Positions 8,726-18,785 of a stretch of DNA of 64,000 bases are shown one piece after another. Origin of the DNA: UMGS1696 sp964621755 (GTDB lineage Bacteria > Bacillota > Clostridia > Oscillospirales > CAG-272). A model generated the notes under the pieces. That model made no database searches. It had not been told where the DNA came from and saw only the letters and a program-made list of their open reading frames with translations. The position numbers were made by a program, and so were the translations under genes. How positions within the stretch are numbered: the first letter of the stretch is position 1; every line of letters begins with the position of its first letter. The stretch spans positions 1 to 64,000 of the forward strand of contig CAZUPI010000009.1 in NCBI GenBank assembly GCA_964621755.1. Reading direction: 5' to 3'.

Positions 8726-8901
8726 CAGAATTAACTCCAAAATTATAGACTCACAATATTATTATAACATTGAAATGTGAAAAAATAAAGAGTCATTTTC
8801 TTTTTCACGCAAATTTCCTGAATTCCCGGGGAAAACTTTTTGCAGTGATATCTTGATTCCTCCAATAATTAAAATAATAACAATAAAAAATCGAAAAAGG
8901 T

Positions 8902-8930
8902 TTGAAAATCATATCCGTGTATGTTATAAT
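8902..8930 (+). promoter_or_regulatory. sigma-A type promoter for cdaA
   Basis: -35 TTGAAA (8902-8907) and a perfect -10 TATAAT (8925-8930) with 17-bp spacing, 35 bp before the GTG start of cdaA. Confidence 0.82.
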
Positions 8931-8965
8931 ATAATAATCAAAGAACGGAAAGGGACTATTCTGTC

Positions 8966-9835
8966 GTGAATGTATTGCTTTTTTCACTGCCTGAGCAGAT
9001 TACCGACATCATTAGTATCATGAAAATGATATCATTTGCAGATATTATTGATATCGCCTGTGTGTCGGTCCTGCTTTTTTACCTGTATAAGTTTATCCGT
9101 GACAGACGCGCCGGAAAGCTTGCGGTTGGAGTGCTGCTTCTTTTCATCATACAGTTTATCAGCAATCTGGCGGATATGTATCTCATGCAGTACATTATGC
9201 AGAATATTTTTCAAATTGGATTCATTACTCTCGTAATCCTGTTTCAACCGGAAATCCGCTCTGTATTGGAAAAAGTCGGAGCACAGCCACTCAAAAGTCT
9301 TAAGGGAATCAGCGAATCTAAGAATGCGTCCTCCATGCAGACCGTTATTGACGAAGTGACCTCCGCAGTCAGTGACTTAGCAGAATCCAAGACCGGCGCG
9401 CTTATCGTATTCGAGCGCATGACCAAGCTAGGCGAGATGGTTCAGACCGGAACTATCATTGATGCTTATCCCGCCGCTTTCCTTATCAAAAATATTTTCT
9501 TCAATAAGGCGCCTCTGCACGATGGCGCTCTTATCCTGCGAAATAAGCGCCTGTATGCCGCCGGGTGTGTGCTGCCGGTCTCTAATAACCCCGACATTAT
9601 CAAGGACCTCGGAACTCGTCACCGCGCGGGTATTGGAATGAGTGAAAACAGCGATGCGGTCGTCGTCATCGTATCCGAAGAAACCGGAATTATATCTACT
9701 GCTGTAGAAGGGATTCTCGTGCGCGGCTATACACGTGAAACGCTTGCGGAAGTCCTCCATTCACAGCTCATGAGCGACGCCGATAAAGAAAAACGCAAAT
9801 TTTCCTTCATCGGTCTTCAGAAAGACCAGAAATAA
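8966..9835 (+). CDS. cdaA: diadenylate cyclase CdaA
   Basis: Membrane-bound diadenylate cyclase making cyclic di-AMP from two ATP, a second messenger for potassium, osmotic and cell-wall homeostasis. It is 289 residues long with three predicted N-terminal membrane segments (about 25-95). The DAC domain has the catalytic DGA at 186-188 and RHR at 218-220. The GTG start at 8966 has AAAGGG upstream and no competing ATG. The regulator CdaR follows immediately, as usual. The third partner of the classical operon, glmM, is not next; an FAD protein follows instead. Confidence 0.95.
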   Translation: MNVLLFSLPEQITDIISIMKMISFADIIDIACVSVLLFYLYKFIRDRRAGKLAVGVLLLFIIQFISNLADMYLMQYIMQNIFQIGFITLVILFQPEIRSVLEKVGAQPLKSLKGISESKNASSMQTVIDEVTSAVSDLAESKTGALIVFERMTKLGEMVQTGTIIDAYPAAFLIKNIFFNKAPLHDGALILRNKRLYAAGCVLPVSNNPDIIKDLGTRHRAGIGMSENSDAVVVIVSEETGIISTAVEGILVRGYTRETLAEVLHSQLMSDADKEKRKFSFIGLQKDQK

Positions 9836-9870
9836 TGCCGTTGGCTTACCGGAGTGGGAAGGAACCTTAT

Positions 9871-11169
9871 ATGCCTGATAAAAAATTATCAAAACCCCAA
9901 ATGAAGAATATTGCCGAAGGTACGTCCGGCAGCTCCGGCTCACACAGTGAGCTGGTGGCAAAAATTCTGTGCGTCATCGCTGCTTTCTGCATGTGGATAT
10001 ATGTCATGCAGGTCGAAAGTCCCGAATATGAACAGACTTTCAGCCACATTGTCGTCGACCTTGTCAATACGGAATCGCTTGTCTCCGAAAAGGGGCTTGC
10101 CATTTATAACGGATATGGCACCATGATTGACGTCACCCTCTCCGGAAAAAAGAGCGTTGTATCTAAGCTTACCGAAAAGGATATCATTGCTACCGCCGAC
10201 GTAGGAAAAATTGACGCTGGCGGTAACCGATATGACTGCCGTATCAATATTGATGTTCCGGCGGGATGCAAGCTTGTCGGCATGTCTCAGGAAACCATCT
10301 CTGTTTATCTTGATGAAGCAGGACAAATATCTGTTGACATCACCGAGTCGCGGGACAATACTAATCTGCCTGAGGGATGTTATACCGGAATTATTGAATT
10401 TCCTGTGGATAAAGTCACCGTCGAAGGACCGGCAAACGTACTGAAAAATATCGATAAAGCGGTTGTCAATCTCGATCTTAGCGGCGTTACCAATACGGTC
10501 TCCTTTACGGAAAAGGTCTTCCTTGTCGACCAGAACGGGGAAGTGTACGAAAGCCCGTATATCAAATACTACCCAAGCGAAGTCACCATTACCGTACCGG
10601 TTTACAAAAAAGTTACCGTTCCGATTGAAGTGGATTTCAAATACGGCTACTTAAACGCTGAAAATGCCACTATCACCATCTTTCCGGAGACGATTGACGT
10701 GATAGGAGACCCGTTAGTCATTGATGCTGGAGATTTGATACAGCCTATTGAAATTGATGAAAAACTCGATTTTACTAGCAATACTTATGATAAAACAGTC
10801 GTTTTGGATATCGCAGATGACGTCTTAGCAAGCGCATCGGAAGTGAGAGTCACCATCACAGTCAACAGCGATATTCGGACCAGACAGGTCACCGTGCCCG
10901 GTGAAAATATCGAGGATACGGGTGGGAAGGACGGCGTGAGTTATACATGGGATAAATCCCCTGTAATCGTGACGATCTGCGGTGATATTGACCAAATCAC
11001 TAAAATAAATCCCGAAGATATCACCTTAAGACTTGATATGAGTCCGTATTCCAGCACGAATACCGGAACCATAAGAGTCAAAGCGGAGGTGATAATCGAT
11101 TCCGCCTATAAGGAAGGCGTATTCGAAATCGGAAGCTATGAAATAGAAGTAACCTTCGAGAATGGATAA
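9871..11169 (+). CDS. cdaR: YbbR-domain regulator CdaR
   Basis: Regulator of CdaA, anchored by one N-terminal membrane segment (KILCVIAAFCMWIYVM) with the bulk outside the cell as repeated YbbR domains. Repeats show as recurring beta-strand stretches ending VTVEGP, VTITVP and IDVIGDP. It is 432 residues from ATG 9871, chosen because GGAAGGA lies six bases ahead; an ATG overlapping the cdaA stop at 9835 has no such site. It is cotranscribed with cdaA and followed without a gap by the FAD protein. Confidence 0.9.
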   Translation: MPDKKLSKPQMKNIAEGTSGSSGSHSELVAKILCVIAAFCMWIYVMQVESPEYEQTFSHIVVDLVNTESLVSEKGLAIYNGYGTMIDVTLSGKKSVVSKLTEKDIIATADVGKIDAGGNRYDCRINIDVPAGCKLVGMSQETISVYLDEAGQISVDITESRDNTNLPEGCYTGIIEFPVDKVTVEGPANVLKNIDKAVVNLDLSGVTNTVSFTEKVFLVDQNGEVYESPYIKYYPSEVTITVPVYKKVTVPIEVDFKYGYLNAENATITIFPETIDVIGDPLVIDAGDLIQPIEIDEKLDFTSNTYDKTVVLDIADDVLASASEVRVTITVNSDIRTRQVTVPGENIEDTGGKDGVSYTWDKSPVIVTICGDIDQITKINPEDITLRLDMSPYSSTNTGTIRVKAEVIIDSAYKEGVFEIGSYEIEVTFENG

Positions 11170-12762
11170 ATGAAAGACGTACAAAAAATAACTATAGGCA
11201 ATATTCGTGTCACATATGAAAGAGGTCGCGACCACGACGCAGCGGCAATCCATAAAGCGGCATCTCTGTTGTATAAAAAAACAGGCGTAAAGCCCTATCA
11301 TTTGCAAATTTCCAAAAAATCTATAGATGCCAGACATCGTGCGGAGATTTCCTTTGTTTACACGGTCTATGCCGAGCTGGACTGCAAAAGAGCCACAATT
11401 GAACATATCCCAGACGTGAAGCTTTTTACTGAGTCGGACCTTCATCTGACCCACGGCAGTCGGAAAATGACTAGCCGCTCGGTTATAGTGGGTTTTGGCC
11501 CTGCCGGAATTTTTGCCGGACTTGTCCTCGCAGAAAACGGCTTCAAACCTATTATCCTTGAGCGAGGCGCTGCGGTTGACGAACGCGTTGCCGCAGTTGA
11601 GCGTTTCACCAAAGACGGAATCCTTGACGGAAACACCAACATCCAGTTTGGCGCAGGCGGCGCGGGAACCTTTTCTGACGGGAAACTTACCACCAGAATC
11701 GGCGACCCCAATATCGCATACGTACTGCGTAAATTTCACGAGCTCGGCGCACCTGCCGACATCGAATATAAAGCTAAGCCGCACATCGGTACGGACATTC
11801 TTCGTGACGTCGTAAAGGAAGCTGACCGCAGAATCACCGCGCTCGGCGGCGAAATTCACTATAAGACTATCGTCCACGATATTACTGAAACTACGGTTAG
11901 AGCCGGAGAAAATACCATCCCTTATGATGTTCTGATTCTTGCCATCGGACACAGCGCGCGAGATACCTATTCCGAACTTTTGTCAAAAGGATATCTGATT
12001 GAACCAAAGCCGTTTTCCGTAGGTGTACGTGCGGAACACTTGCAGGAGGAGATTGATTTTGCCATGTTCGGTTCCTATGCTGGGGATAAAACCCTTGGTC
12101 ATGCGGAATATCAGCTTTCCCATCGAGAGGGAGACCGTGGATGCTATACATTTTGCATGTGCCCGGGCGGTACGGTTGTACCGTCCGCGAGTGAGGAGTT
12201 CGGCGTGGTCACAAACGGTATGAGCACCCGTGCGCGCGATGGGAGAAATGCTAACGCTGCGGTATGCGTATCTGTAAAGCCGGAAGACTATGGCGCAACT
12301 CCCACAGGTGCTATCGAATTCCAGCGCAGTCTTGAGCAGAAAGCATACAAAGCGGCCGGAGCAAATTATTATGCGCCTATGCAGACTGTGGGCGACTTTA
12401 TGAATGATACACAGGGTACAGCTTATTCCAAAATCATTCCAACATATCGTGATGGACGTGTAACCCCATACGATTTTCATAAAATATTCCCGAAATTTGT
12501 GACAGATATGCTGAAAACCGGACTTGCAGATTTTCATAAAAAAATCAGGGGATATGCGGATCCCGCAGTCCCTCTCACTGGAGTAGAAACGAGAACCTCC
12601 GCACCGGTTAGAATCATGCGCGGCGACAACCTCACCGCACCGGGGCATCCCGGCGTATATCCGTGCGGTGAAGGTGCGGGATATGCAGGCGGAATCATGT
12701 CAGCTGCGGTGGATGGCATTAGAGTTGCCTCTCAAATCATATCAGAATATACCCCAGATTGA
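11170..12762 (+). CDS. FAD-dependent oxidoreductase
   Basis: A 530-residue flavoprotein of the conserved 'NAD(P)/FAD-dependent oxidoreductase' type. A roughly 95-residue N-terminal domain precedes the FAD-binding Rossmann loop VIVGFGPAGIFAGLVLAENG near residue 105. The C-terminal signature GEGAGYAGGIMSAAVDGIR contributes to FAD binding. The cellular substrate of this family is unknown to me. Its ATG directly follows the cdaR stop codon, so it is probably translated from the same message. It occupies the place where glmM is commonly found. Confidence 0.82.
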   Translation: MKDVQKITIGNIRVTYERGRDHDAAAIHKAASLLYKKTGVKPYHLQISKKSIDARHRAEISFVYTVYAELDCKRATIEHIPDVKLFTESDLHLTHGSRKMTSRSVIVGFGPAGIFAGLVLAENGFKPIILERGAAVDERVAAVERFTKDGILDGNTNIQFGAGGAGTFSDGKLTTRIGDPNIAYVLRKFHELGAPADIEYKAKPHIGTDILRDVVKEADRRITALGGEIHYKTIVHDITETTVRAGENTIPYDVLILAIGHSARDTYSELLSKGYLIEPKPFSVGVRAEHLQEEIDFAMFGSYAGDKTLGHAEYQLSHREGDRGCYTFCMCPGGTVVPSASEEFGVVTNGMSTRARDGRNANAAVCVSVKPEDYGATPTGAIEFQRSLEQKAYKAAGANYYAPMQTVGDFMNDTQGTAYSKIIPTYRDGRVTPYDFHKIFPKFVTDMLKTGLADFHKKIRGYADPAVPLTGVETRTSAPVRIMRGDNLTAPGHPGVYPCGEGAGYAGGIMSAAVDGIRVASQIISEYTPD

Positions 12763-12794
12763 CCGCAAAATACGAATCAAAGGAGAACCACAAG

Positions 12795-13235
12795 ATGCGA
12801 CAGCGAGCCGTTGTACTAAAAACAGATGGAAAAAATGCCGAAATTGAGGTCAGCCGCTCGTCGATGTGCGAGGGTTGTGTAAAGAACGGCGGATGTTCAC
12901 ATCATTGTGAGCTTTCCGGAATCGTAGCGGGCAGCGGAAAGATGAAGACAACTGCGCAGAATAAAATCGGAGCGGTACAGGGCGATATCGTCGAAGTGGA
13001 AACTGAGAGCGCAACAGTTCTTGGATATGCCGCACTTGTGTTTATCATGCCGATTCTTGTCTGCGCGGCATTTTATTTTATCGCAGGCGCGATATGGCAT
13101 TCGGACGGCTGTTCCCTTATTGCGGCGGCAGCTGGATTTGTCCTTTCTTTCTTGGCAGTTGCTGTGATTGACCGCTTAAAGAAAAAGTCTGGGCCGGATA
13201 TTCAAATTGTGGAGATTGTAAAGCGGATAGAATAA
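12795..13235 (+). CDS. RseC/SoxR-reducing-system-like membrane protein
   Basis: A 146-residue protein of the RseC family. The N-terminal domain carries a cysteine cluster, CEGCVKNGGCSHHC (about residues 23-36), likely redox- or metal-binding. Two membrane segments follow (about 78-100 and 107-127), then a short charged tail. The family supports Rnf-type electron transfer or SoxR reduction in other bacteria; no rnf genes are in view. Start ATG 12795 has AGGAG nine bases upstream. Confidence 0.72.
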   Translation: MRQRAVVLKTDGKNAEIEVSRSSMCEGCVKNGGCSHHCELSGIVAGSGKMKTTAQNKIGAVQGDIVEVETESATVLGYAALVFIMPILVCAAFYFIAGAIWHSDGCSLIAAAAGFVLSFLAVAVIDRLKKKSGPDIQIVEIVKRIE

Positions 13236-13247
13236 TACGAAAGCTGA

Positions 13248-13403
13248 AACGACTGCCATGAAATATTTTCTCCCGAATTAACCACTGAGCGGCTGTTTCT
13301 CGAAAGAGGCAGCGTTCAGGATTATGTAGCTGTGTATGAATATGATTTTTGTAGATGCAGGACATTGCAGGAGAAGACGATGATAATAAAAATTTATATA
13401 TAG
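13248..13403 (+). pseudogene. possible N-terminal stub of a GNAT acetyltransferase
   Basis: Between the RseC-like gene and recJ, one frame stays open for about 50 codons without its own start. It reads SPELTTERLFLERGSVQDYV then AVYEYDFCRC, matching the first strand and helix of GNAT acetyltransferases (TERLxLRxGTxEDY..VYEYDF). The rest of the roughly 170-residue domain, including the acetyl-CoA loop, is gone, and recJ starts 14 bp later. The nearest ATG is in another frame. The call rests on motif recall only. Confidence 0.45.
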
Positions 13404-13416
13404 AAAGAGAATACTA

Positions 13417-15603
13417 ATGCGTTATAAGAACAAATGGATTGTTACCGCGACACATGAACAAATGACAGACAACCAGGTAGTACACGAAATATCCCGCGAA
13501 CTCGGCATCAAGGTTCCAACCGCACAGCTTCTCGTCAATCGCGGCTGTGTCTCCCCATCGGATGCACGTAGTTTCCTGCTGAAGGAAACCGAACAGCTGC
13601 ATGACCCTTTCGAAATGGAGGATATGGACAATGCGGTGTACCGCATTTTGGAGGCAGTTGAAGAAAATGAAAAAATAGTTATTTATGGTGATTATGATGT
13701 GGACGGTGTGACCTCAGTCAGCATATTATACTTATATCTGAAAAAACTCGGAGCAGATGTATCCTATTATATCCCGTGCCGCTCCGGAGAGGGATATGGT
13801 ATGTCCGAAGGCGCAGTCAGAAAGTTCGCAGAGGACGGATGCCAGCTTATTGTAACGGTCGACACCGGAATTACCGCAATTCCGGAGGCCAAAATTGTAC
13901 AAGAGCTCGGGCTCGAGCTTATCGTTACCGACCATCATGAGTGCCATACCGAGCTTCCCGAAGCTGTGGCGGTCGTCAATCCCAGACGTCCCGACTGCCG
14001 CTATCCTTTTAAGGAGCTGGCCGGCGTAGGCGTGGTATTCAAACTGCTCTGTGCGCTCGATTCCGTGCGGCACCCAGACGACCCTATGACCAAGTGCGTC
14101 AAGCGCATTTCAAAAGAATATTGTGACCTTGTCGCAATCGGAACGGTTGCAGATGTAATGCCGGTTCGCGACGAAAACCGACTTATCGTAAGCTATGGTC
14201 TACAGCTTATCGATGTCACCAACCGCCCAGGACTTCTCGAATTGATAGAAGCCACCCGTACCGAGTCAAAATACAACAGTAAGAAAAAAATTACCGCCTC
14301 TTTCATAGGTTATACTATCGCGCCCCGCATCAACGCGGCAGGGCGAATCCGCGACGCCTCCCTTGCGGTCGAGCTGTTTCTTGCCAAAGACCGTGAAACT
14401 GCAGCTCCTATCGCCAAAAAACTCTGCGACATCAATCACGAGCGACAGGCTGAGGAAAATAAAATAATCGAAGCCGCATATGCCCAAATCGCAGCTACTC
14501 ATGATTTCGAGCATGACCCGGTCATTGTACTGGAAGACGAGACATGGCATCACGGCATCATCGGCATTGTCGCTTCGCGTATCACAGAAAAATACGGCTG
14601 TCCTTCCATCCTCATTTCATTCGAAGGAAATGGAGAGGGGGAAGGAAACAACGACCTCGGGAAAGGATCGGGACGAAGTGTCAAAGGATTGAATCTTGTC
14701 GAAACGCTCAGCCGCTGCTCAGACCTGCTCGTCAAGTACGGCGGACACGAGCTTGCAGCTGGATTTACCATCAAAAGGGAAGAACTGCCCGAGTTTCGAC
14801 GCCGCATCAACGAATGTGCCAGAGAATGCCTGACCGATACCGATGTACAACCCTCCCTGGAAGCTGATTGCGAACTTTCCCCGCACGATATCACCATGGA
14901 ACAGGTAAACGAGTTATATTACCTTGAGCCATATGGAGTGTCGAACCCGCCGCCGGTGTTCGTGCTGAACAAGGTTCTGTTGTATGATACGGCCTTGGTC
15001 GGCGGAGGAAAGCATACCAGACTTACTCTCAAAATCAACTCAAACTATATCAGTGCCATGTGCTTCCGCCAGACGCTTACGGACCTCGATATTTATTCCG
15101 GCGATATAGTTGACGTGATGTTTACCCTTGATATCAACGAGTTTCAAAACCAGCGGTCTATACAGCTTGTGGTCAAGGATATCCGTCTTACACGCACACA
15201 GTTCGACGCTGAAAACGCGGATATCGAGCTGTTTGACAAGCTCCTGTCTGGTGTGTCGCTGAACGAGTTGAATCTTGGACGCCATACCGCTGCGGATATT
15301 GTTCCGGTTCGAGGAGAATTCGGCGCAGTATACAATACGCTCAGGCATGAGCTGCGCGTTGAGCACGAGGTATTCAGCATCCGCGCGCTTTTGCACCTTC
15401 TGAAAACAGGAGGAACGCGAATGAATTATATCAAACTCAAGTTTATTCTCATGACCTTTCGGGAGTTAAACATTCTCGGGGTGGAGCAGGTGAACGAGGA
15501 GCATGAAATATACGCTTTCCGATACGTACACATGAAAAATAAAACCAATCTTGACAAATCCGACATATATAAAAAACTCAAAGCTGGCTTCGGATTGATG
15601 TAA
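13417..15603 (+). CDS. recJ: single-stranded-DNA-specific exonuclease RecJ
   Basis: A 5'-3' ssDNA exonuclease for recombination and repair. Residues about 90-300 form the DHH phosphoesterase core with IYGDYDVDGVTS, TVDTGIT and VTDHHECH as metal ligands. GGHELAAGFTI marks the DHHA1 domain. A long C-terminal extension brings it to 728 residues, within the Firmicute RecJ range. AAAGAG lies nine bases before ATG 13417. It heads a run with relA that is also common in Clostridia. Confidence 0.93.
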   Translation: MRYKNKWIVTATHEQMTDNQVVHEISRELGIKVPTAQLLVNRGCVSPSDARSFLLKETEQLHDPFEMEDMDNAVYRILEAVEENEKIVIYGDYDVDGVTSVSILYLYLKKLGADVSYYIPCRSGEGYGMSEGAVRKFAEDGCQLIVTVDTGITAIPEAKIVQELGLELIVTDHHECHTELPEAVAVVNPRRPDCRYPFKELAGVGVVFKLLCALDSVRHPDDPMTKCVKRISKEYCDLVAIGTVADVMPVRDENRLIVSYGLQLIDVTNRPGLLELIEATRTESKYNSKKKITASFIGYTIAPRINAAGRIRDASLAVELFLAKDRETAAPIAKKLCDINHERQAEENKIIEAAYAQIAATHDFEHDPVIVLEDETWHHGIIGIVASRITEKYGCPSILISFEGNGEGEGNNDLGKGSGRSVKGLNLVETLSRCSDLLVKYGGHELAAGFTIKREELPEFRRRINECARECLTDTDVQPSLEADCELSPHDITMEQVNELYYLEPYGVSNPPPVFVLNKVLLYDTALVGGGKHTRLTLKINSNYISAMCFRQTLTDLDIYSGDIVDVMFTLDINEFQNQRSIQLVVKDIRLTRTQFDAENADIELFDKLLSGVSLNELNLGRHTAADIVPVRGEFGAVYNTLRHELRVEHEVFSIRALLHLLKTGGTRMNYIKLKFILMTFRELNILGVEQVNEEHEIYAFRYVHMKNKTNLDKSDIYKKLKAGFGLM

Positions 15604-15630
15604 GCCGCTTAAGGATGATGAAAACAGAGT

Positions 15631-17874
15631 ATGATAAAAGAAGAGAAAACAGGACACAGCGATGAATACGCTGGTATTGACAAAATTTTGTCTGTTCTTG
15701 AGAACAGTGAAAAAAATTACGACATCGAAAAAATTGAACGTGCATACCTGTACGCCAAAGCCTTGCATGAGGGACAGTTTCGCGTCAGCGGCGAGCCGTA
15801 CATATCACATCCGATAGCGGTAGCGGAAATCGTTACCGCACTCGGACTTGATACCGACTCAATCTGTGCCGCTTTTCTGCATGATACAGTCGAGGATTGT
15901 CCGGATAAGACTAACCTTGATATGATTCGCGCACGTTTTGGCGAAAATGTGGCAATGCTGGTCGACGGACTTACCAAAATGAAGGTGATAAACGTCGAGG
16001 ACAAGGAAGAAGCGAACATGGAAAACATCCGCAAGATGTTGCTTGCCATGTCGAAGGACATCCGTGTCATTTTCATTAAGCTCTGCGACCGCCTTCATAA
16101 TATGCGTACGCTCGGCGTCAAACCGGAAGCCAAAAGACGTGCGACCGCTCTGGAAACAATGCATGTATATGCTCCTCTCGCACATCGACTTGGTATGCAG
16201 CGAATGAAGCAAGAGCTCGAAAATCTCGCACTTTCCTATCTCGACCCCATCGGCTATGCGGAAGTATCAAACGATATTGAGAAAAAATACGGTCAGAACC
16301 AGAATTTTATCGAAAATACCCGTGCATACGTTGCCGAAAAGCTGGAGGAATACAACATCCATTTTACTCTCGAGGGACGCGTCAAAACCGTGTATTCCAT
16401 CTACCGCAAAATGTTCAAGCAGAACAAGAGTTTTGACGAAATTTATGACTTCTATGCCATCCGCATTATCGTCGACACCGAGCTTGAATGCTATACCGCG
16501 CTTGGTATTATTCATGAGATGTTCAAGAGCATCCCAGGCAGATTCAAGGATTATATCTCCACGCCGAAGCCGAACATGTACCAGTCTCTTCATACCACGG
16601 TAATCGGGCGGGATGGCATTCCATTTGAGGTGCAGATTCGTACCCGTGAGATGCACCACATCGCAGAATACGGCGTTGCGGCGCACTGGAAATATAAATC
16701 CGGCGAGAAAAGCAAAGAGGATATTGATAAAAAGCTGTCGTGGATTGCGAAACTCATCGATACCGAAAAAGGCGCCATCGACAATGAAGACTTTATGCAT
16801 GCCCTCAAAATCGATATCTTCAGCGACGAAACCTTCGTATTTACCCCGAAAGGAGACGTCATCGCGCTGCCGCAGAATTCCACCCTTATCGACTTTGCCT
16901 ATGCCATTCACTCGGAAATCGGCAACAAAATGGTCGGCGCGAAAATCAATGGTATGATAGCCCCGATAGACCGTGTGCCGCAGACTGGGGAAATCGTGGA
17001 AATCATTACCTCTGCTGCCGCAAAGGGGCCGAGCCGCGACTGGTTGAAAATTGTCAAGACCAGTGAAGCACGCGCAAAAATCAGACAGTGGTTCAAGAAG
17101 GAAAAGCGACCCGAAAATATCAAAATCGGACTTGCCGAAATCGAGAAGGAGATGGCAAAATTCCATGTTCATCCGACAGACGCGCAGCGAGACGAGATTA
17201 TCGCCGCCACCGCACATCGTCTCGGCATGAGCGACCCGGAAGACCTCTTGAACGCAGTAGGTTACAGCGGCATCGCGATGACAAAAGTCATATCCAAGCT
17301 GAAGGACGAATACGAACGCGTCGTAAAACCCGAGGAAGCGCCGCCTGTCACCGAAACCGAGCAAATTCAAACGCAAAAGAGCAAGCGCATCCGTTCTAAC
17401 AGCGGGATTATTGTCGACGGTGAATACGGCTGTGAGGTCAAATTCGCAAAATGCTGCAACCCGCTTCCCGGCGATGCTGTCATCGGCTTTATTACCAAAG
17501 GATATGGCATTTCCGTTCATAAACGCGACTGTCCGAATGTGTTGTCTGGCATGAAAAACGAGTCCTCTTCCGACCGGTGGATACGAGCCGAATGGGATGA
17601 AGAGGTCACAACTGCGTCGAGCCAGAATAAGGCGCTGTTTGAGGCTATGCTGCAAATCTACGCGGAAAACGACATCATGCTTCTCGCCAATATCACAACC
17701 GCTCTTGCCGATATGAAAGTCTCGCTTCTGTCCATCAATACTAAAAAGCGCACCGACCATGATATCATTATTAATCTCACTGTCGGATGCAAAAACATTG
17801 AGCATTTCAATTCCATTATGTCGCGCATTAAATCGATAAACCACGTTCACAACATTACCAGAGGATTCGCGTGA
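15631..17874 (+). CDS. relA: bifunctional (p)ppGpp synthetase/hydrolase RelA/SpoT
   Basis: Makes and degrades (p)ppGpp, the stringent-response alarmone. It is 747 residues. The N-terminal HD hydrolase domain is intact (SHPIAVAEIV, FLHDTVEDC). The synthetase domain follows (FYAIRIIVDTELECYTALG, KDYISTPKPNMYQSLHTTV), then the TGS domain, a CC-type segment (CCNPLPGDAVIGFIT) and a C-terminal ACT domain. All key motifs are present, so both activities are expected. It lies 27 bp after recJ. Confidence 0.95.
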   Translation: MIKEEKTGHSDEYAGIDKILSVLENSEKNYDIEKIERAYLYAKALHEGQFRVSGEPYISHPIAVAEIVTALGLDTDSICAAFLHDTVEDCPDKTNLDMIRARFGENVAMLVDGLTKMKVINVEDKEEANMENIRKMLLAMSKDIRVIFIKLCDRLHNMRTLGVKPEAKRRATALETMHVYAPLAHRLGMQRMKQELENLALSYLDPIGYAEVSNDIEKKYGQNQNFIENTRAYVAEKLEEYNIHFTLEGRVKTVYSIYRKMFKQNKSFDEIYDFYAIRIIVDTELECYTALGIIHEMFKSIPGRFKDYISTPKPNMYQSLHTTVIGRDGIPFEVQIRTREMHHIAEYGVAAHWKYKSGEKSKEDIDKKLSWIAKLIDTEKGAIDNEDFMHALKIDIFSDETFVFTPKGDVIALPQNSTLIDFAYAIHSEIGNKMVGAKINGMIAPIDRVPQTGEIVEIITSAAAKGPSRDWLKIVKTSEARAKIRQWFKKEKRPENIKIGLAEIEKEMAKFHVHPTDAQRDEIIAATAHRLGMSDPEDLLNAVGYSGIAMTKVISKLKDEYERVVKPEEAPPVTETEQIQTQKSKRIRSNSGIIVDGEYGCEVKFAKCCNPLPGDAVIGFITKGYGISVHKRDCPNVLSGMKNESSSDRWIRAEWDEEVTTASSQNKALFEAMLQIYAENDIMLLANITTALADMKVSLLSINTKKRTDHDIIINLTVGCKNIEHFNSIMSRIKSINHVHNITRGFA

Positions 17875-17905
17875 GAGGCAAACCACAAGAAACGAGGACG
17901 TTATT

Positions 17906-18772
17906 ATGAAAATAACCTATATCGGCACCGCTGCGTCTGAGGGACTTCCGGCTCTTTTTTGCCAATGTCCGATATGCAGTGCCGCACGGAAAAACCTCGG
18001 GAAAGAATTTCGCGGACGCGCAGGCATCGCGGTAAACGATAAGCTTCTCGTGGATTTTCCACCGGATATCTACTACGGCGCGGTCCGGGCAAAAGTCGAT
18101 TTGTCCGCAATCGAAGATATCGTGGTTACCCACGCGCATGAAGACCATTTTGACCCGTACGAGCTTTCCACCAGACGCGGACCTGTCTATTGCAAGCGAA
18201 ATGTCCTGGATACCCTTCACGTCTACGGTAATATGTGCGCTGGAGAACGGCTCGAACGGTACGTGAAAGGCTCTGCGAACGGTTACGGAGAAAGCGGCGG
18301 TCTTGTTTTTACTTATGCCCAGTCCTTCGAACCGATTGAAACCGCGGCTGGCGTTACCGTATATCCGCTTCCCGCTGACCATGATAAACATCAGGAGTGC
18401 CGCATGATGCTTCTCGTGGAAAAATCGACCGGCAAGACTTTCCTCTATGCACATGATACCGGAATTTTTCCTGAAGAAACCGTCGAATTTCTGCGCAACA
18501 AACGCTGCGACCTCATCAGTCTTGACTGTACAAATGTCATGCTTGGCGATGAGAACGACCGCAATCACATGGGAATCCGCGCCGATGTCAGAATGAGAAA
18601 ACTTCTGCTCGAAAACGGAACAGCAGATGAAAAGACACGTTTTATTTGCCATCACTTCTCACACAATGGATTTGTTACGGATGGCAGAGTCTATTCTCAG
18701 CAGGAATTTGAAAAAATCGCCGCCGACTATGGTTTTACCATGTCGTACGACGGCATGAAAGTGGAAATGTAA
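17906..18772 (+). CDS. metallo-beta-lactamase-fold hydrolase (PhnP-like)
   Basis: A 288-residue MBL-fold hydrolase. The metal motif THAHEDHFDPYEL is clear, with distal ligands HDTG and HHFSHNG. Near the N-terminus, CQCPICSAAR resembles the structural zinc cluster of PhnP-type cyclic phosphodiesterases. The substrate is unknown. GAGG lies eight bases before ATG 17906. It sits between relA and dtd in what looks like one long operon. Confidence 0.8.
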   Translation: MKITYIGTAASEGLPALFCQCPICSAARKNLGKEFRGRAGIAVNDKLLVDFPPDIYYGAVRAKVDLSAIEDIVVTHAHEDHFDPYELSTRRGPVYCKRNVLDTLHVYGNMCAGERLERYVKGSANGYGESGGLVFTYAQSFEPIETAAGVTVYPLPADHDKHQECRMMLLVEKSTGKTFLYAHDTGIFPEETVEFLRNKRCDLISLDCTNVMLGDENDRNHMGIRADVRMRKLLLENGTADEKTRFICHHFSHNGFVTDGRVYSQQEFEKIAADYGFTMSYDGMKVEM

Positions 18773-18785
18773 AGGATATAACACC

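Noticed and set aside
16267..17886. A 539-codon open frame on the minus strand opposite relA/spoT
   Set aside because: It lies wholly antisense to a complete, motif-rich relA gene and its product matches no family I know. It is an effect of codon composition.
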